Of a DNA stretch of 64,000 nucleotides, positions 28,432 through 39,056 are shown piece after piece. The notes under the pieces were generated by a model. The model ran no database searches and was not told where the DNA came from. It saw only the letters and a program-made list of their open reading frames with translations. The stretch is from Shewanella colwelliana ATCC 39565. GTDB lineage: Bacteria > Pseudomonadota > Gammaproteobacteria > Enterobacterales > Shewanellaceae. Each line of letters begins with the position of its first letter. Within the stretch, counting starts at the first letter, position 1. Where the stretch lies: positions 1 through 64,000 of the forward strand of contig NZ_JAEC01000013.1 of NCBI RefSeq assembly GCF_000518705.1. Direction: 5' to 3'. The position numbers and the translations under genes were made by a program.

Positions 28432-30246
28432 ATGAGAAAACAAAATAAAGCAACCCTGTTGAACCACTACAGTGTATGGAAGTATGTGCTGTTAGTTGTC
28501 ACGATCATCATTATGTTATTGAGTGCCTTACCGACATTTTATGGTGAAGATGCAGCCATTCAAGTTAGTAAAGAGGCCGGGCTCAAGCTCGATCCTTTGA
28601 TGTTGCACCAACGGCTCATTTCCGCTGGGATTGAAGTTAAGCGTATTGATCAAACAATGGGAAAAACCTTGGTCGTGCTCACTGATAGCTCACAGCAGGC
28701 TCAACTTAAATCCCTGCTAGTTGAGCAAGTTAAAACCCCATCCGAGGTCACCCTTACACTAGCACCGTCCGCTCCTAATTGGCTGCTGTCGTTAGGTTTT
28801 TCTCCAATTAAACTAGGCTTAGATTTACGTGGTGGTGTGCAGTTTTTACTCGATGTTGAGATCGATCCTGTGTATCAATTGCACAACAATACGTTTGTCG
28901 AGGCAACTCGACAATTTGTGCGTGATGAGTCTCTCGTTGGAATAACTGTTCAACCTCAGGCTGGCGGGAGTGTACAAATCTCTGCCTCAGACTCGAGGCA
29001 ACGCCAAAAGTTGCGTCAGTTTATTGCGGCGCAATATCCACATTGGCAAGTAACCAACTCGGGGCTCAATGCACTCGGGGTTAATCTGTCTGATAGCGAA
29101 AAAGTCAATATTCGAGATCTGACGGTCAAGCAAAACCTGCAGATAATGCGCAGCCGTATAGAACAGCTAGGCATTACCGAAGCGCTCGTTCAGCGCCAAG
29201 GAGAGCAACGCATTCGTATTGAGTTGCCAGGCGTCCAAGACCCCGCTGCGGCTAAGTCAGTTATTGGGGCGACAGCAAGCTTAGCGTTTTATCAGGTGAT
29301 GCAACCGGGCGCGCTGAATTCCAAAGTATTGGACAGCGAAAAAGATGGACCAGTATCGGTCTCACGACGGGCGGTGCTAGGCGGAGAACATATTGTTGAT
29401 GCCAGAGCACAGCTTGGCGAGATGGGGTTAGCGGAGGTTGTGATTCATCTCGATAGAAAAGGTGGAAAAATCATGTCAGGTTTTTCACGTGACAATATCG
29501 GTAAACCGATGGCGACCTCTTATAGCGAATACAGTCGCGATGATAAAGGCAAAATAAGTCAATCTACCGAGGTGATCAGTGTGGCTACGATTCGTTCTCA
29601 GCTCGGTGACCGTTTCAGTATCACCGGAGTGGGGGACTATGCCAGTGCGCAACAGCTTGCGTTGCTGCTGCGGGCAGGTTCGATGACTGCACCTGTTACC
29701 ATCGCTGAAGAGAGGACTATTGGCCCCAGTTTAGGAGAGGAAAATATTGCTAATGGTTTTTCGGCGCTGGCGTTAGGAGTGGCCTTCACTTTGCTTTTTA
29801 TGGGGCTTTGGTATCGCCGCTTAGGTTGGATAGCGAATGTGGCGCTTATTTCTAACATGGTGGTGTTGTTCGGATTATTAGCCCTGATACCAGGAGCTGT
29901 ATTGACCTTACCTGGTATTGCAGGGTTGGTGTTAACTGTTGGCATGGCGGTTGATACTAATGTGCTTATCTTTGAGCGGATTAAAGACAAAATCAAGGAG
30001 GGCAGGAGCTTCGCTCACGCCATTGAACGCGGGTTCGACAGTGCTCTATCGACCATTGTCGATGCAAATTTCACCACGATGATCACCGCTATAGTGCTGT
30101 ATTCCATTGGTAATGGTCCGATACAAGGTTTCGCATTGACCTTAGGCCTTGGTTTATTAACTAGTATGTTTACGGGGATTTTTGCTTCTAGAGCTTTAGT
30201 GAATTGGGTATATGGCCGCGATTTTCGCCGCGATGTGAGGGTATAA
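28432..30246 (+). CDS. secD: Protein translocase subunit SecD, second paralogue
   Basis: Inner-membrane partner of SecYEG that uses the ion gradient to pull exported proteins out of the channel. 604 residues: TM1 (about 17-35), a large periplasmic domain beginning with LGLDLRGGVQFLLDVE, and five C-terminal helices with the ion-relay Asp508 in GMAVDTNVLIFERI. The usual yajC and tgt neighbours are absent, and an arrest-peptide gene precedes it. It is therefore probably the regulated second copy (SecD2), assuming a housekeeping copy exists elsewhere. The ribosome binding site is weak, which suits translational control. secF begins one base after its stop. Confidence 0.93.
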   Translation: MRKQNKATLLNHYSVWKYVLLVVTIIIMLLSALPTFYGEDAAIQVSKEAGLKLDPLMLHQRLISAGIEVKRIDQTMGKTLVVLTDSSQQAQLKSLLVEQVKTPSEVTLTLAPSAPNWLLSLGFSPIKLGLDLRGGVQFLLDVEIDPVYQLHNNTFVEATRQFVRDESLVGITVQPQAGGSVQISASDSRQRQKLRQFIAAQYPHWQVTNSGLNALGVNLSDSEKVNIRDLTVKQNLQIMRSRIEQLGITEALVQRQGEQRIRIELPGVQDPAAAKSVIGATASLAFYQVMQPGALNSKVLDSEKDGPVSVSRRAVLGGEHIVDARAQLGEMGLAEVVIHLDRKGGKIMSGFSRDNIGKPMATSYSEYSRDDKGKISQSTEVISVATIRSQLGDRFSITGVGDYASAQQLALLLRAGSMTAPVTIAEERTIGPSLGEENIANGFSALALGVAFTLLFMGLWYRRLGWIANVALISNMVVLFGLLALIPGAVLTLPGIAGLVLTVGMAVDTNVLIFERIKDKIKEGRSFAHAIERGFDSALSTIVDANFTTMITAIVLYSIGNGPIQGFALTLGLGLLTSMFTGIFASRALVNWVYGRDFRRDVRV

Positions 30247-30247
30247 G

Positions 30248-31147
30248 ATGAACGTAATAAAAATGAGCAAGTTAACCAAGGCCCGTTACCTGTCGAGTGT
30301 ATTATCGCTAATGATTATCATCTCATCGATAGGTATTATCTTTAGTAATGGCTTCAATTGGGGATTAGATTTCACTGGTGGTGTGGTAACAGAAGTGCGG
30401 CTGGACAGCCATATTAAAGCGACTGAATTGAGTGAACTGTTAGCACAGCACTCTGAACAGGAAGTAAGTGTCATCTCTGCCGGTGAGTCGGGTCGTTGGG
30501 TATTGAGATACAGCCAGGTTGATGCGAAGTCGAGTACGGATATTGTTAGTGTACTTGCGCCGTTAAGTGGCAATGTCGAAGTGCTTAATTCCAGTATTGT
30601 CGGACCGCAAATTGGTCAAGAGCTTGCAGAGCAAGGGGGATTAGCATTACTGGTTGCTATGCTATGTGTTCTAGGATACTTAAGTTTTCGCTTTGAATGG
30701 CGTTTAGCGAGTGGGGCATTACTTGCTTTGTTTCACGATGTGGTCTTTGTTTTGGCGTTTTTCTCTTTGATGCAAATGGAGTTTAATTTGACCATATTGG
30801 CGGCAGTGTTAGCCATATTGGGATATTCGCTGAATGACTCAATTGTGATTGCTGACAGGATCCGAGAACTATTGATAGCAAAACCGAAAATGGCTGTTGA
30901 TGAAGTATGCAGTGCGGCGGTGAAAGCAACGTTTTCACGCACTATGGTTACCAGCGGCACGACATTAATTACCGTTGCTGCGCTGTGGGGGATGGGTGGT
31001 GTTCCCTTAGAGGGTTTTTCTATCGCAATGTTCCTTGGAATAATGATTGGCACAATATCATCTATTTCGGTGGGAACGTGTTTACCGGAACTATTGAAGG
31101 TGAAAGCCGAACATTATCAATTAGCACCGATTAGCCAAACGCCATAA
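30248..31147 (+). CDS. secF: Protein translocase subunit SecF, second paralogue
   Basis: Pairs with the adjacent SecD. 299 residues with an N-terminal helix, the periplasmic P4 domain starting at NWGLDFTGGVVTEVRL, and five C-terminal helices. The conserved ion-path Asp197 is in GYSLNDSIVIADRIRE. Somewhat shorter than E. coli SecF. Whether this pair uses protons or sodium cannot be read from the sequence; in Vibrio the VemP-controlled pair is thought to be the low-sodium version. Confidence 0.93.
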   Translation: MNVIKMSKLTKARYLSSVLSLMIIISSIGIIFSNGFNWGLDFTGGVVTEVRLDSHIKATELSELLAQHSEQEVSVISAGESGRWVLRYSQVDAKSSTDIVSVLAPLSGNVEVLNSSIVGPQIGQELAEQGGLALLVAMLCVLGYLSFRFEWRLASGALLALFHDVVFVLAFFSLMQMEFNLTILAAVLAILGYSLNDSIVIADRIRELLIAKPKMAVDEVCSAAVKATFSRTMVTSGTTLITVAALWGMGGVPLEGFSIAMFLGIMIGTISSISVGTCLPELLKVKAEHYQLAPISQTP

Positions 31148-31153
31148 TAAAAA

Positions 31154-31184
31154 AGAGCCGCTGTAGATACAGCGGCTCTTTTTA
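31154..31184. terminator. Bidirectional terminator between secF2 and yhbY
   Basis: Perfect 11-base stem AGAGCCGCTGT/ACAGCGGCTCT with a four-base loop, A-run on one side and T-run on the other. It serves the convergent secF2 and yhbY. Confidence 0.94.
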
Positions 31185-31232
31185 GCTTACCTAGTAATGA
31201 GCTTTTTAATAAATTAAAAGCGCATTGCTGAA

Positions 31233-31532
31233 TTACTTTGCCTTAGGCACAGCAATCTTCATTTCTGGAGATTGACGGAAAAGGACCAATACGTGACCGA
31301 TTAGCTGCACTTTTACAGCTTGGGTTTCGCGTACGATGGCGTCAACGACTGCATTTTTTAGCTCTCTGTCGCCAGAAGCTACTTTCACTTTGATTAGTTC
31401 ATGATGAGAGAGTGCATTATCAATTTCAGCCAGTACACCTTCAGTCAGACCATTGGAACCAAGCTGTACAACAGGCTTTAAGTTATGTGCTAAGCCTTTT
31501 AAGTGCTGTTTTTGTTTGGTTGTTAAGTTCAT
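31233..31532 (-). CDS. yhbY: Ribosome-associated RNA-binding protein YhbY (CRM domain)
   Basis: Small CRM-domain protein that associates with the 50S precursor. From ATG 31532 it is 99 residues. The CRM signature VVQLGSNGLTEGVLAEID and the basic helix start LTTKQKQHLKGLAH are clear. The open frame extends three codons to a TTG (31541), but the ATG is the conserved start. It is divergent from rlmE across about 90 bases, the same arrangement as in E. coli. Confidence 0.93.
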   Translation of the reverse strand: MNLTTKQKQHLKGLAHNLKPVVQLGSNGLTEGVLAEIDNALSHHELIKVKVASGDRELKNAVVDAIVRETQAVKVQLIGHVLVLFRQSPEMKIAVPKAK

Positions 31533-31623
31533 TTCTACCAACTTTATGCTGAGTTACTGTTGAAAAACCGCTATTCTACCCTCATATAGCCTTTGTGTAA
31601 CTTTTATTTGTTGCGGATTTTAA

Positions 31624-32253
31624 ATGTCAGGTAAAAAACGAACAGCAAGTTCCTCCCGTTGGATGCAGGAACATTTCGATGATCATTATGTTAAGTTATC
31701 GCAAAAACGTGGGCTGCGTTCCCGTGCCGCGTTTAAAATCGAAGAGATACAACAGAAAGACAAACTGATCCGTCCCGGAATGACTGTGGTGGATTTAGGG
31801 GCAGCACCAGGTGGATGGTCGCAAATTGCAGTGAAGTTAGCCGGTGATAACGGCAAAGTAATTGCTTGTGATATTTTGCCTATGGACCCAATTGTTGGTG
31901 TCGATTTTCTTCAAGGAGATTTTCGTGAAGAGAAAGTTCTCGACGCCTTACTTGAGCGGGTGGGTGATGCTAAAGTCGATGTTGTGCTTTCTGATATGGC
32001 GCCTAATATGAGTGGCACGGGTGGTGTTGATCAACCCCGGGCCATGTATTTGGTGGAGTTGGCGCTTGATATGTGTCATCAAGTGTTGGCACCAAATGGA
32101 AGTTTTGCTGTCAAAGTCTTTCAGGGGGAGGGCTTTGATGAGTATATGAAGGCGGTTAAAGAAGCATTTACAACCGTTAAAACACGTAAGCCAGACTCTT
32201 CGCGACCGCGTTCGCGTGAAGTCTATCTTGTGGCGACAGGATACAAGTTGTAG
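31624..32253 (+). CDS. rlmE: 23S rRNA 2'-O-ribose methyltransferase RlmE (FtsJ/RrmJ)
   Basis: Methylates the ribose of U2552 in the 23S A-loop during late 50S assembly. 209 residues, standard length. The SAM-binding motif is [13 protein letters not shown]; the catalytic tetrad regions are seen at SRAAFK (Lys), SDMAPNMSG (Asp), AVKVFQGEG (Lys) and SREVYLVA (Glu). Upstream of ftsH, the conserved heat-shock pair in this class. Confidence 0.96.
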   Translation: MSGKKRTASSSRWMQEHFDDHYVKLSQKRGLRSRAAFKIEEIQQKDKLIRPGMTVVDLGAAPGGWSQIAVKLAGDNGKVIACDILPMDPIVGVDFLQGDFREEKVLDALLERVGDAKVDVVLSDMAPNMSGTGGVDQPRAMYLVELALDMCHQVLAPNGSFAVKVFQGEGFDEYMKAVKEAFTTVKTRKPDSSRPRSREVYLVATGYKL

Positions 32254-32298
32254 TAACCTAACGTCAGTAACCGCAAGACTTTATGAGGTCTAGTAATT

Positions 32299-34254
32299 TT
32301 GAGTGATATGGCAAAAAATTTAATTCTCTGGGTTGTCATCGCCGTAGTGTTGATGTCAGTGTTTCAGGGCTACTCCCCCTCTTCATCAACTTCGTTGAAG
32401 ATGGATTATTCAGCATTCTTAGATGACGTGCGTTCTGGACAGATAAATACTGTCGAAGTTAAGAGCGATCAACGCACTATTGAAGGCACTAAACGGACTG
32501 GTGAAAAGTTCACAACGATTATGCCAATGTATGACCAAGATCTTATCAATGATCTTGATCGTAAAGGTGTCACCATGAAAGGCCAGGAAGCCGAAGAGTC
32601 AGGTTTTTTGACCCAGATTTTTATCTCTTGGTTCCCAATGTTACTGCTTATCGGTGTATGGATATTCTTCATGCGTCAGATGCAAGGCGGTGGCGGTAAA
32701 GGCGCGATGTCGTTTGGTAAGAGCAAAGCCAAATTGATGAGTGAAGACCAGATTAAGACGACTTTTGGTGATGTTGCAGGTTGTGATGAAGCCAAAGAAG
32801 ACGTTAAAGAGTTGGTTGATTACCTTAGAGAACCCACTAAATTCCAAAAGCTTGGTGGCCGTATTCCAACGGGTGTTTTGCTTGTTGGTCCTCCAGGTAC
32901 AGGTAAAACACTACTGGCGAAGGCGATAGCTGGTGAAGCTAAAGTGCCATTCTTTACTATTTCAGGTTCTGACTTCGTCGAGATGTTTGTTGGTGTTGGT
33001 GCATCCCGTGTACGTGACATGTTCGAGCAAGCGAAAAAATCTGCACCTTGTATCATCTTTATTGATGAAATCGATGCCGTAGGTCGCCAACGTGGCGCTG
33101 GTGTTGGTGGTGGTCACGACGAGCGTGAGCAAACGTTGAACCAGATGCTAGTTGAGATGGATGGTTTCGAAGGTAACGAAGGTATTATCGTTATCGCGGC
33201 GACTAACCGTCCAGACGTACTCGATGCAGCATTGTTGCGCCCAGGTCGTTTTGACCGTCAGGTTGTTGTTGGTTTGCCTGATGTGCGTGGCCGCGAGCAA
33301 ATCCTCAAAGTCCATATGCGTAAAGTGCCGTTGGCCGATGATGTCAAAGCGAGTGTTATTGCCCGTGGTACACCAGGTTTCTCTGGTGCCGATTTGGCTA
33401 ACCTAGTTAACGAAGCGGCGCTATTTGCTGCACGTGGTAACCGCCGCGTCGTTGGCATGGAAGAATTTGAAAGCGCTAAAGATAAGATCATGATGGGTGC
33501 AGAACGTCGCACCATGGTGATGTCTGAAGATGAAAAAGAGATGACCGCGTATCACGAAGCTGGCCATGCTATTGTTGGTTGCTTAGTGCCTGAGCATGAT
33601 CCTGTGCATAAGGTGACTATTATTCCTCGTGGCCGTGCTTTAGGTGTGACCTTCTTTTTGCCAGAAGCCGACGCTATTAGTCAGAGCCGTAGAAAGCTAG
33701 AGAGTCAAATCTCTGTGGCGTACGGTGGCCGCTTAGCCGAAGAGCTTATCTACGGCAGTGAGCGCGTATCGACAGGCGCATCACAGGATATTAAGTATGC
33801 GACATCGATTGCACGTAACATGGTGACGCAATGGGGCTTCTCTGAGAAGCTTGGTCCTGTCCTCTATGCCGAAGATGAAAATGAAGTCTTTTTAGGTCGT
33901 AGTATGGGCAAGTCACAGCATATGTCTGATGAGACAGCCAAAGTCATTGATGACGAAGTGAAAATTCTTATCGATAGTAACTACGAAAGAGCCCATACTT
34001 TCCTAACTGAAAATATGGACATACTTCATGCAATGAAAGATGCATTGATGAAGTATGAAACCATTGATTCATCACAGATTGATGATCTAATGGCGCGTCG
34101 TGAAGTTCGTGCGCCAGCCGATTGGAATATGGATGAGAATGGTAGCAACGGTGATAAAGGTGGCAAAGCGCAAGAGATTGACGATGCTGCTGAGCCCGAA
34201 GAGGTTGAAACGTCTGTGGCTGACAGCACTGATGAGTCACCTGTAGCAAAATAG
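32299..34254 (+). CDS. ftsH: ATP-dependent zinc metalloprotease FtsH
   Basis: Membrane-anchored AAA+ protease that degrades misfolded membrane proteins and regulators such as LpxC and sigma-32. 651 residues: two N-terminal helices (about 7-25 and 100-120) flanking a periplasmic domain, Walker A GPPGTGKT, Walker [16 protein letters not shown], the second region of homology ending [10 protein letters not shown], and the zinc site HEAGH. The TTG start (32299) has GAGG 11 bases upstream; an ATG three codons later is the alternative. Cotranscribed with rlmE; a terminator follows. Confidence 0.97.
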   Translation: MSDMAKNLILWVVIAVVLMSVFQGYSPSSSTSLKMDYSAFLDDVRSGQINTVEVKSDQRTIEGTKRTGEKFTTIMPMYDQDLINDLDRKGVTMKGQEAEESGFLTQIFISWFPMLLLIGVWIFFMRQMQGGGGKGAMSFGKSKAKLMSEDQIKTTFGDVAGCDEAKEDVKELVDYLREPTKFQKLGGRIPTGVLLVGPPGTGKTLLAKAIAGEAKVPFFTISGSDFVEMFVGVGASRVRDMFEQAKKSAPCIIFIDEIDAVGRQRGAGVGGGHDEREQTLNQMLVEMDGFEGNEGIIVIAATNRPDVLDAALLRPGRFDRQVVVGLPDVRGREQILKVHMRKVPLADDVKASVIARGTPGFSGADLANLVNEAALFAARGNRRVVGMEEFESAKDKIMMGAERRTMVMSEDEKEMTAYHEAGHAIVGCLVPEHDPVHKVTIIPRGRALGVTFFLPEADAISQSRRKLESQISVAYGGRLAEELIYGSERVSTGASQDIKYATSIARNMVTQWGFSEKLGPVLYAEDENEVFLGRSMGKSQHMSDETAKVIDDEVKILIDSNYERAHTFLTENMDILHAMKDALMKYETIDSSQIDDLMARREVRAPADWNMDENGSNGDKGGKAQEIDDAAEPEEVETSVADSTDESPVAK

Positions 34255-34292
34255 CTGATTGACACTAGAGCGGTTGTTAGTCAGTGAGTTCA

Positions 34293-34314
34293 GAAAACCC
34301 CGAAAGGGGTTTTC
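34293..34314 (+). terminator. Intrinsic terminator of ftsH
   Basis: GAAAACCCC/GGGGTTTTC stem capped by a GAAA tetraloop. The U-tract is interrupted by C, so termination may be partial. Confidence 0.75.
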
Positions 34315-34473
34315 TTGTTATTGATTCGCATAGTGTTTCTACATCGTGGACGATACAGTGAGTGATGTTACCTTGCTCTGCGACCCTGTTTAGGTTTGTA
34401 GAGGGGTGCTGCTGCGCTGTTAAGTCGCACATCAACGTTAAAAATTTGTATAGACAATACTGAGGGTTGAGCT

Positions 34474-35310
34474 TTGCTGTTTACTTGTGCAGACAAAAGG
34501 TTAGATCTTAGCGTGCCACAGGTTATGGGGATACTCAATGTGACCCCAGATTCATTTTCAGATGGTGGGAAGTTCACCAGCATCGAGCGCGCTTGTCGAC
34601 ATGCGGATCAGATGGTCGCTGACGGTGCTGCGTTTATCGATATTGGTGGGGAGTCGACGCGACCCGGTGCCAAAGATGTTTCGCTTCAAGAAGAGTTAGA
34701 TAGGGTTATCCCACTCATCGAATATGTGGGTAATACTCACGATGTTTGCATCTCAGTGGATACAAGTAAACCTCAAGTGATGTCCGCAGCTGTCTCTGCA
34801 GGTGCACATTTAATTAATGATGTTCGTGCTTTACAGGTGCCTGGCGCGCTAGCGGCTGCCGCTAAGTTACAGGTACCAGTCTGCCTGATGCATATGCAAG
34901 GCCAGCCTCGCTCTATGCAAGCATCACCAGAATATGGCGATATTATTAAAGATATCAGCACATTTTTTCATGAACGCGTAGCAGCTTGTATGGCCGCCGG
35001 TATTGCTAAGGAGCGACTGGTGCTCGACCCCGGATTTGGTTTCGGTAAAACGCTTTCACATAATTATGAACTGCTGCATCGTTTAGCCGATTTTAGTGAG
35101 TTCCAGCTACCTTTATTGATTGGTTTGTCGCGTAAGAGCATGATTGGCAACTTGTTACAGGTAGAGGTAGAGCAACGTGTCGTTGGCAGTGTCGCAGCAG
35201 CCATGATTGCAGTGCAGCGCGGCGCTCATATATTGCGAGTCCATGATGTAAAAGAAACCATGGATATGATCAAGGTCATGCAAGCATGCAAGTATTATGA
35301 TGCATTATAA
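34474..35310 (+). CDS. folP: Dihydropteroate synthase
   Basis: Folate pathway enzyme joining p-aminobenzoate to hydroxymethyl-dihydropterin pyrophosphate; the sulfonamide target. 278 residues, TIM barrel. Motifs: MGILNVTPDSFSDGGKF near the N-terminus, GGESTRPGA, SVDTSKP, and LDPGFGFGKT. TTG start (34474) with a GAGGG site (34462-34466) seven bases upstream. glmM follows after 75 bases as in E. coli. Confidence 0.96.
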   Translation: MLFTCADKRLDLSVPQVMGILNVTPDSFSDGGKFTSIERACRHADQMVADGAAFIDIGGESTRPGAKDVSLQEELDRVIPLIEYVGNTHDVCISVDTSKPQVMSAAVSAGAHLINDVRALQVPGALAAAAKLQVPVCLMHMQGQPRSMQASPEYGDIIKDISTFFHERVAACMAAGIAKERLVLDPGFGFGKTLSHNYELLHRLADFSEFQLPLLIGLSRKSMIGNLLQVEVEQRVVGSVAAAMIAVQRGAHILRVHDVKETMDMIKVMQACKYYDAL

Positions 35311-35385
35311 CGAATAGATATTTACGGCATGGCGATATGCCGAAAATAAAAATGTATACGTTTACAAACGTTAGAGGTTAGTCAA

Positions 35386-36717
35386 TTGAGAAAATTTTTT
35401 GGAACAGATGGCATTCGTGGCAAAGTAGGGGCTGGCAAGATGACCCCTGAATTGGCTTTGAAACTGGGTTGGGCTGCTGGGCGTGTATTGTCGCGAACGG
35501 GTACCAAGAAAGTCATTATCGGTAAGGATACACGCATCTCGGGCTATCTTTTTGAATCAGCGATGGAAGCGGGCTTGTCGGCGGCCGGACTGAATGTGAT
35601 GTTAATGGGACCAATGCCTACACCTGCAGTCGCGTATCTAACGCGAACATTTCGTGCAGAAGCAGGTGTCGTGATCAGTGCCTCACATAACCCCTATTAT
35701 GACAACGGGATTAAGTTTTTCTCAACTGACGGCAGTAAGCTCGGTGATGCCATCGAGTTAGAGATAGAAGCCGAATTGGAAAAAGAGTTAACCTGCGTAG
35801 AATCTCATCTATTGGGTAAGGTATCGCGTATTGATGATGCACCTGGGCGCTACATTGAGTATTGCAAAGGTAACTTCCCTGCTGAGCATACGCTCCACGG
35901 ACTTAAAATTGTCGTCGATTGCGCTCATGGCGCAACCTATCATATTGCACCGAATGTATTTAGAGAGCTGGGTGCAGACGTCATCGCTATCGGTGATAAG
36001 CCCGATGGCATCAATATTAACCATGAGGTGGGCGCAACCTCAATGGGTAAAATCCGTGAGACAGTGATTGCAGAGCAGGCGGATTTAGGTATTGCACTGG
36101 ATGGCGATGGTGACCGTATTATGATGGTTAATCGCCATGGTAAAGTGATCGATGGTGACGAAATTCTTTATATCTTGGCGTGTGATGCCCAAGATAGAGG
36201 GGTGCTAAAAGGTGGTGTGGTTGGCACGTTAATGTCAAATCTTGGTTTGGATTTAGCATTGAAAGCCCGTGATATTCCGTTTGTGCGCTCTAAAGTGGGC
36301 GATCGCTATGTAATGGAGTTATTGAAGCAGCACGAGTGGCGTATTGGTGGTGAAAACTCAGGGCATATTCTCAATCTTGACCATGGTACGACAGGGGACG
36401 GCATTGTTGCAGGAATCCTTGTGTTGGCGGCGATGCGCCGCAAAGACGCCACATTAGAAGAACTCACCGAAGGGATTAAAATGTTACCTCAGGTGCTGGT
36501 TAATGTGCGTTTTGAAGGCAGCCATGATCCGCTCGTATCAGAGTCTGTTCTTAGTGCGCAAGCAGAGGTTGAAAAGCAACTTGGTGAACGTGGCCGAGTA
36601 TTATTGAGAAAGTCAGGCACAGAACCGCTAATCCGAGTCATGGTTGAAGGCGATGTGGCGGCAGATGTAACACGCCATGCCAATACTATTGCTGACGCTA
36701 TTCGGGCGTTAGTATAA
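35386..36717 (+). CDS. glmM: Phosphoglucosamine mutase
   Basis: Converts glucosamine-6-phosphate to glucosamine-1-phosphate for UDP-GlcNAc, feeding peptidoglycan and LPS. 443 residues. The phosphoserine loop [19 protein letters not shown] holds the catalytic Ser; the metal loop is [11 protein letters not shown], the sugar loop GGENSGHI, and the phosphate-binding loop [12 protein letters not shown]. The TTG start (35386) is followed directly by the conserved [20 protein letters not shown] lies upstream. Confidence 0.97.
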   Translation: MRKFFGTDGIRGKVGAGKMTPELALKLGWAAGRVLSRTGTKKVIIGKDTRISGYLFESAMEAGLSAAGLNVMLMGPMPTPAVAYLTRTFRAEAGVVISASHNPYYDNGIKFFSTDGSKLGDAIELEIEAELEKELTCVESHLLGKVSRIDDAPGRYIEYCKGNFPAEHTLHGLKIVVDCAHGATYHIAPNVFRELGADVIAIGDKPDGININHEVGATSMGKIRETVIAEQADLGIALDGDGDRIMMVNRHGKVIDGDEILYILACDAQDRGVLKGGVVGTLMSNLGLDLALKARDIPFVRSKVGDRYVMELLKQHEWRIGGENSGHILNLDHGTTGDGIVAGILVLAAMRRKDATLEELTEGIKMLPQVLVNVRFEGSHDPLVSESVLSAQAEVEKQLGERGRVLLRKSGTEPLIRVMVEGDVAADVTRHANTIADAIRALV

Positions 36718-36893
36718 AGCGCGTAATCCTCGATACAGGAGTTAGTCGCGAATAGATTAATTCCTGCGCATAGCACCGACGTTAAGCATAAAAAGTAAGC
36801 GCTTCGACGGTTTATCGCAAAATTTCGAGATTTAGGTATTGTAACTTAACAAGTGGTTCGCTATTATTCACGCCGCTTTCAGAGGAGACAGTG

Positions 36894-37676
36894 ATGGCCC
36901 TTAGACGTCCAATGGTCGCTGGTAACTGGAAAATGAACGGTACTGCACAACTTGCGCAGGAACTATTCACTAAATTCGCTACCAAGCTTCAAAATGATTC
37001 AGCGGAAGTTGTCTTATGTCCGCCAAGTATATTTCTGGAAAGTGTACGTCAGCAGCTTGACGCAAATAAGGAAGCCTTGAACGGTTGCCTAGTTAGAATG
37101 GGTGCGCAAAACCTAAGTCAACATGACTTTGGTGCCTATACTGGCGAAGTGTCAGGCCAGATGTTAAAAGATTCAGGATGTCGATATGTGATTATCGGCC
37201 ACTCCGAACGTCGTCGTATGTACGGCGAAACTAGTGATATCGTAGCGGAGAAGTTCGCTGCAGCACAAAAGCACGGTTTGACCCCAATACTCTGTGTTGG
37301 TGAGTCGGGTCCAGCTCGTGAAGCAAGACGCACCTTTGAGGTGATTGCTGAAGAGTTAGACGTGGTCATTGAGAAAAATGGCACCATGGCTTTTGATAAC
37401 GCAATTATCGCTTACGAGCCTCTGTGGGCCGTAGGAACAGGTAAGAGCGCTACGCCAGAGCAGGCACAGGAAGTTCATGCGTTTATACGCAAACGTCTCT
37501 CTGAAGTATCTCCATTTATTGGAGAGAATATCAGGATTTTGTACGGTGGTAGCGTAACACCGAGTAATGCAGCAGATCTATTTGCTCAGCCTGATGTAGA
37601 TGGTGGACTGATAGGCGGTGCAAGCTTGAACTCTACCGAGTTTTTAAGTTTATGTTCGATAGCAATGAGCGCATAA
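36894..37676 (+). CDS. tpiA: Triosephosphate isomerase
   Basis: Interconverts dihydroxyacetone phosphate and glyceraldehyde-3-phosphate. 260 residues from ATG 36894; a GTG directly before it (36891) is also in frame. Active site: Lys in GNWKMNG, His in [12 protein letters not shown], Glu in [11 protein letters not shown]; the C-terminal phosphate loop is [11 protein letters not shown] and GGLIGGASL. The secG start lies one base after the stop. The tpiA-secG pairing is typical of Shewanella. Confidence 0.97.
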   Translation: MALRRPMVAGNWKMNGTAQLAQELFTKFATKLQNDSAEVVLCPPSIFLESVRQQLDANKEALNGCLVRMGAQNLSQHDFGAYTGEVSGQMLKDSGCRYVIIGHSERRRMYGETSDIVAEKFAAAQKHGLTPILCVGESGPAREARRTFEVIAEELDVVIEKNGTMAFDNAIIAYEPLWAVGTGKSATPEQAQEVHAFIRKRLSEVSPFIGENIRILYGGSVTPSNAADLFAQPDVDGGLIGGASLNSTEFLSLCSIAMSA

Positions 37677-37677
37677 T

Positions 37678-38022
37678 ATGTACGAAGTTCTAATGGTTAT
37701 ATACTTGTTGGTTGCACTAGGTCTAGTTGGCCTAATTCTAATCCAACAAGGTAAAGGTGCTGATATGGGAGCCTCATTTGGCGCCGGTGCATCAGCAACA
37801 TTATTTGGATCGTCTGGTTCAGGTAACTTTTTAACACGCTCTACCGCGATTTTAGCTGTAGCATTTTTCGCACTAAGTCTTACCATTGGTAACTTAAGTG
37901 CAAACCATGCAAAATCTGAAGATTCGTGGAAAGAGTTAGGCGCAGATGCGGCTGCAGTAACTGAACAAGTGACTGACGCTGTAAACGAAGCCGATAAGTC
38001 AGAAGATAAGATCCCTGACTAA
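37678..38022 (+). CDS. secG: Protein translocase subunit SecG
   Basis: Small SecYEG component that aids SecA cycling. 114 residues with two helices (about 2-22 and 53-75) joined by the conserved [26 protein letters not shown] loop (positions about 21-46) and a hydrophilic acidic C-terminus. It begins one base after tpiA, so the two are cotranscribed. tRNA genes follow. Confidence 0.94.
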   Translation: MYEVLMVIYLLVALGLVGLILIQQGKGADMGASFGAGASATLFGSSGSGNFLTRSTAILAVAFFALSLTIGNLSANHAKSEDSWKELGADAAAVTEQVTDAVNEADKSEDKIPD

Positions 38023-38143
38023 GATTTAATAATGATTAAATCTAGGTGCTATTTAACTAATAAATAGGGCCTACTGTTTACACTGAGATAGTTTCCTCAA
38101 TTTATCTCACAAAGGTGAAAACAGTAAAGCGTAACGATCACAT

Positions 38144-38229
38144 GCGGATGTGGTGGAATTGGTAGACACGCCATCTTGAGGGGGTGGTGAGCTATGCTCG
38201 TGGGGGTTCAAGTCCCCCCATCCGCACCA
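38144..38229 (+). tRNA. tRNA-Leu (anticodon GAG)
   Basis: 86 bases including encoded CCA. Acceptor stem GCGGATG/CATCCGC; anticodon stem-loop CCATC-TTGAGGG-GGTGG gives anticodon GAG; a long variable arm (class II) follows; the T loop is GTTCAAGTC. Confidence 0.96.
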
Positions 38230-38335
38230 AATTCTAAATCGCTCTTTTAGATTGATTTTGAATATAGCAAAGTGATTGGTTAGTCGCTTTGTTATTGCAA
38301 ATATTGATAACTATCAATATAATTGCAGCAGTTGA

Positions 38336-38412
<77 letters not shown>

Positions 38413-38465
38413 GCTTCTCAGAATCAGATTTACATCTGCTTCTGAAACAGGTTCTGAATGCTATG

Positions 38466-38488
38466 ACCTCGTTATTACGGGGTTTTTT
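38466..38488 (+). terminator. Intrinsic terminator after initiator tRNA
   Basis: ACCTCG pairs with CGGGGT (one G-U) around a six-base loop, followed by six U. Confidence 0.8.
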
Positions 38489-38533
38489 GTTATCTGGACT
38501 TTTGAAATATCGCTTAGAAGCGATGTCGTACTA

Positions 38534-38553
38534 GGGCTTTATGCCCTTTTTTG
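38534..38553 (+). terminator. rimP leader terminator/attenuator
   Basis: GGGC-tttat-GCCC stem followed by six U, only about 20 bases before the rimP start codon. A terminator-like hairpin at this place is a known gammaproteobacterial cis element (rimP leader). Together with the terminator at 38466-38488 it gives two tandem stops before nusA-infB. Confidence 0.75.
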
Positions 38554-38573
38554 TTTTTCGGGGGATAGCTACC

Positions 38574-39029
38574 TTGGCAACTTTAGAAAGCAAACTGGAA
38601 CAGATGTTGACTGCACCAGTTGAAGCATTAGGCCACAGTCTTTGGGGCATTGATTACGTGCAAGCAGGCAAGCACTCTATTCTGCGTGTATATATTGATA
38701 ATGAGAATGGCATTTTTATTGAAGATTGTGCTGATGTTAGCCGTCAGGTGAGCGCCGTACTTGATGTCGAAGACCCTATCTCTACCGAATATACATTAGA
38801 AGTTTCATCGCCTGGCGTCGACAGACCGCTATTTAATGCAGCGCAGTATGAACGCTACATGGGTGAAACTGTAAAGGTTCAATTGACTATGCCTGTAGCG
38901 GGTAGTCGTAATTTAAAAGGTACTGTCACCGGTATTGAGGGGCAAATGCTCACTCTAACTGTTGATGGCAACGCACTGATTATTGCCTTGGATAATATCC
39001 GTAAAGGCAATTTAATCGCTAAGTTTTGA
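38574..39029 (+). CDS. rimP: Ribosome maturation factor RimP
   Basis: Helps 30S assembly, acting with S12 binding. From TTG 38574 it is 151 residues, the family length, with a GGGGGA site eight bases upstream (38560-38565). The longer frame from 38541 runs through the terminator hairpin and is rejected. Conserved segments: [21 protein letters not shown] (about residues 44-64) and the [12 protein letters not shown] motif. First gene of the nusA-infB operon. Confidence 0.94.
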   Translation: MATLESKLEQMLTAPVEALGHSLWGIDYVQAGKHSILRVYIDNENGIFIEDCADVSRQVSAVLDVEDPISTEYTLEVSSPGVDRPLFNAAQYERYMGETVKVQLTMPVAGSRNLKGTVTGIEGQMLTLTVDGNALIIALDNIRKGNLIAKF

Positions 39030-39056
39030 TGGATTCAAGGTGAACGAGGCAAGAGG

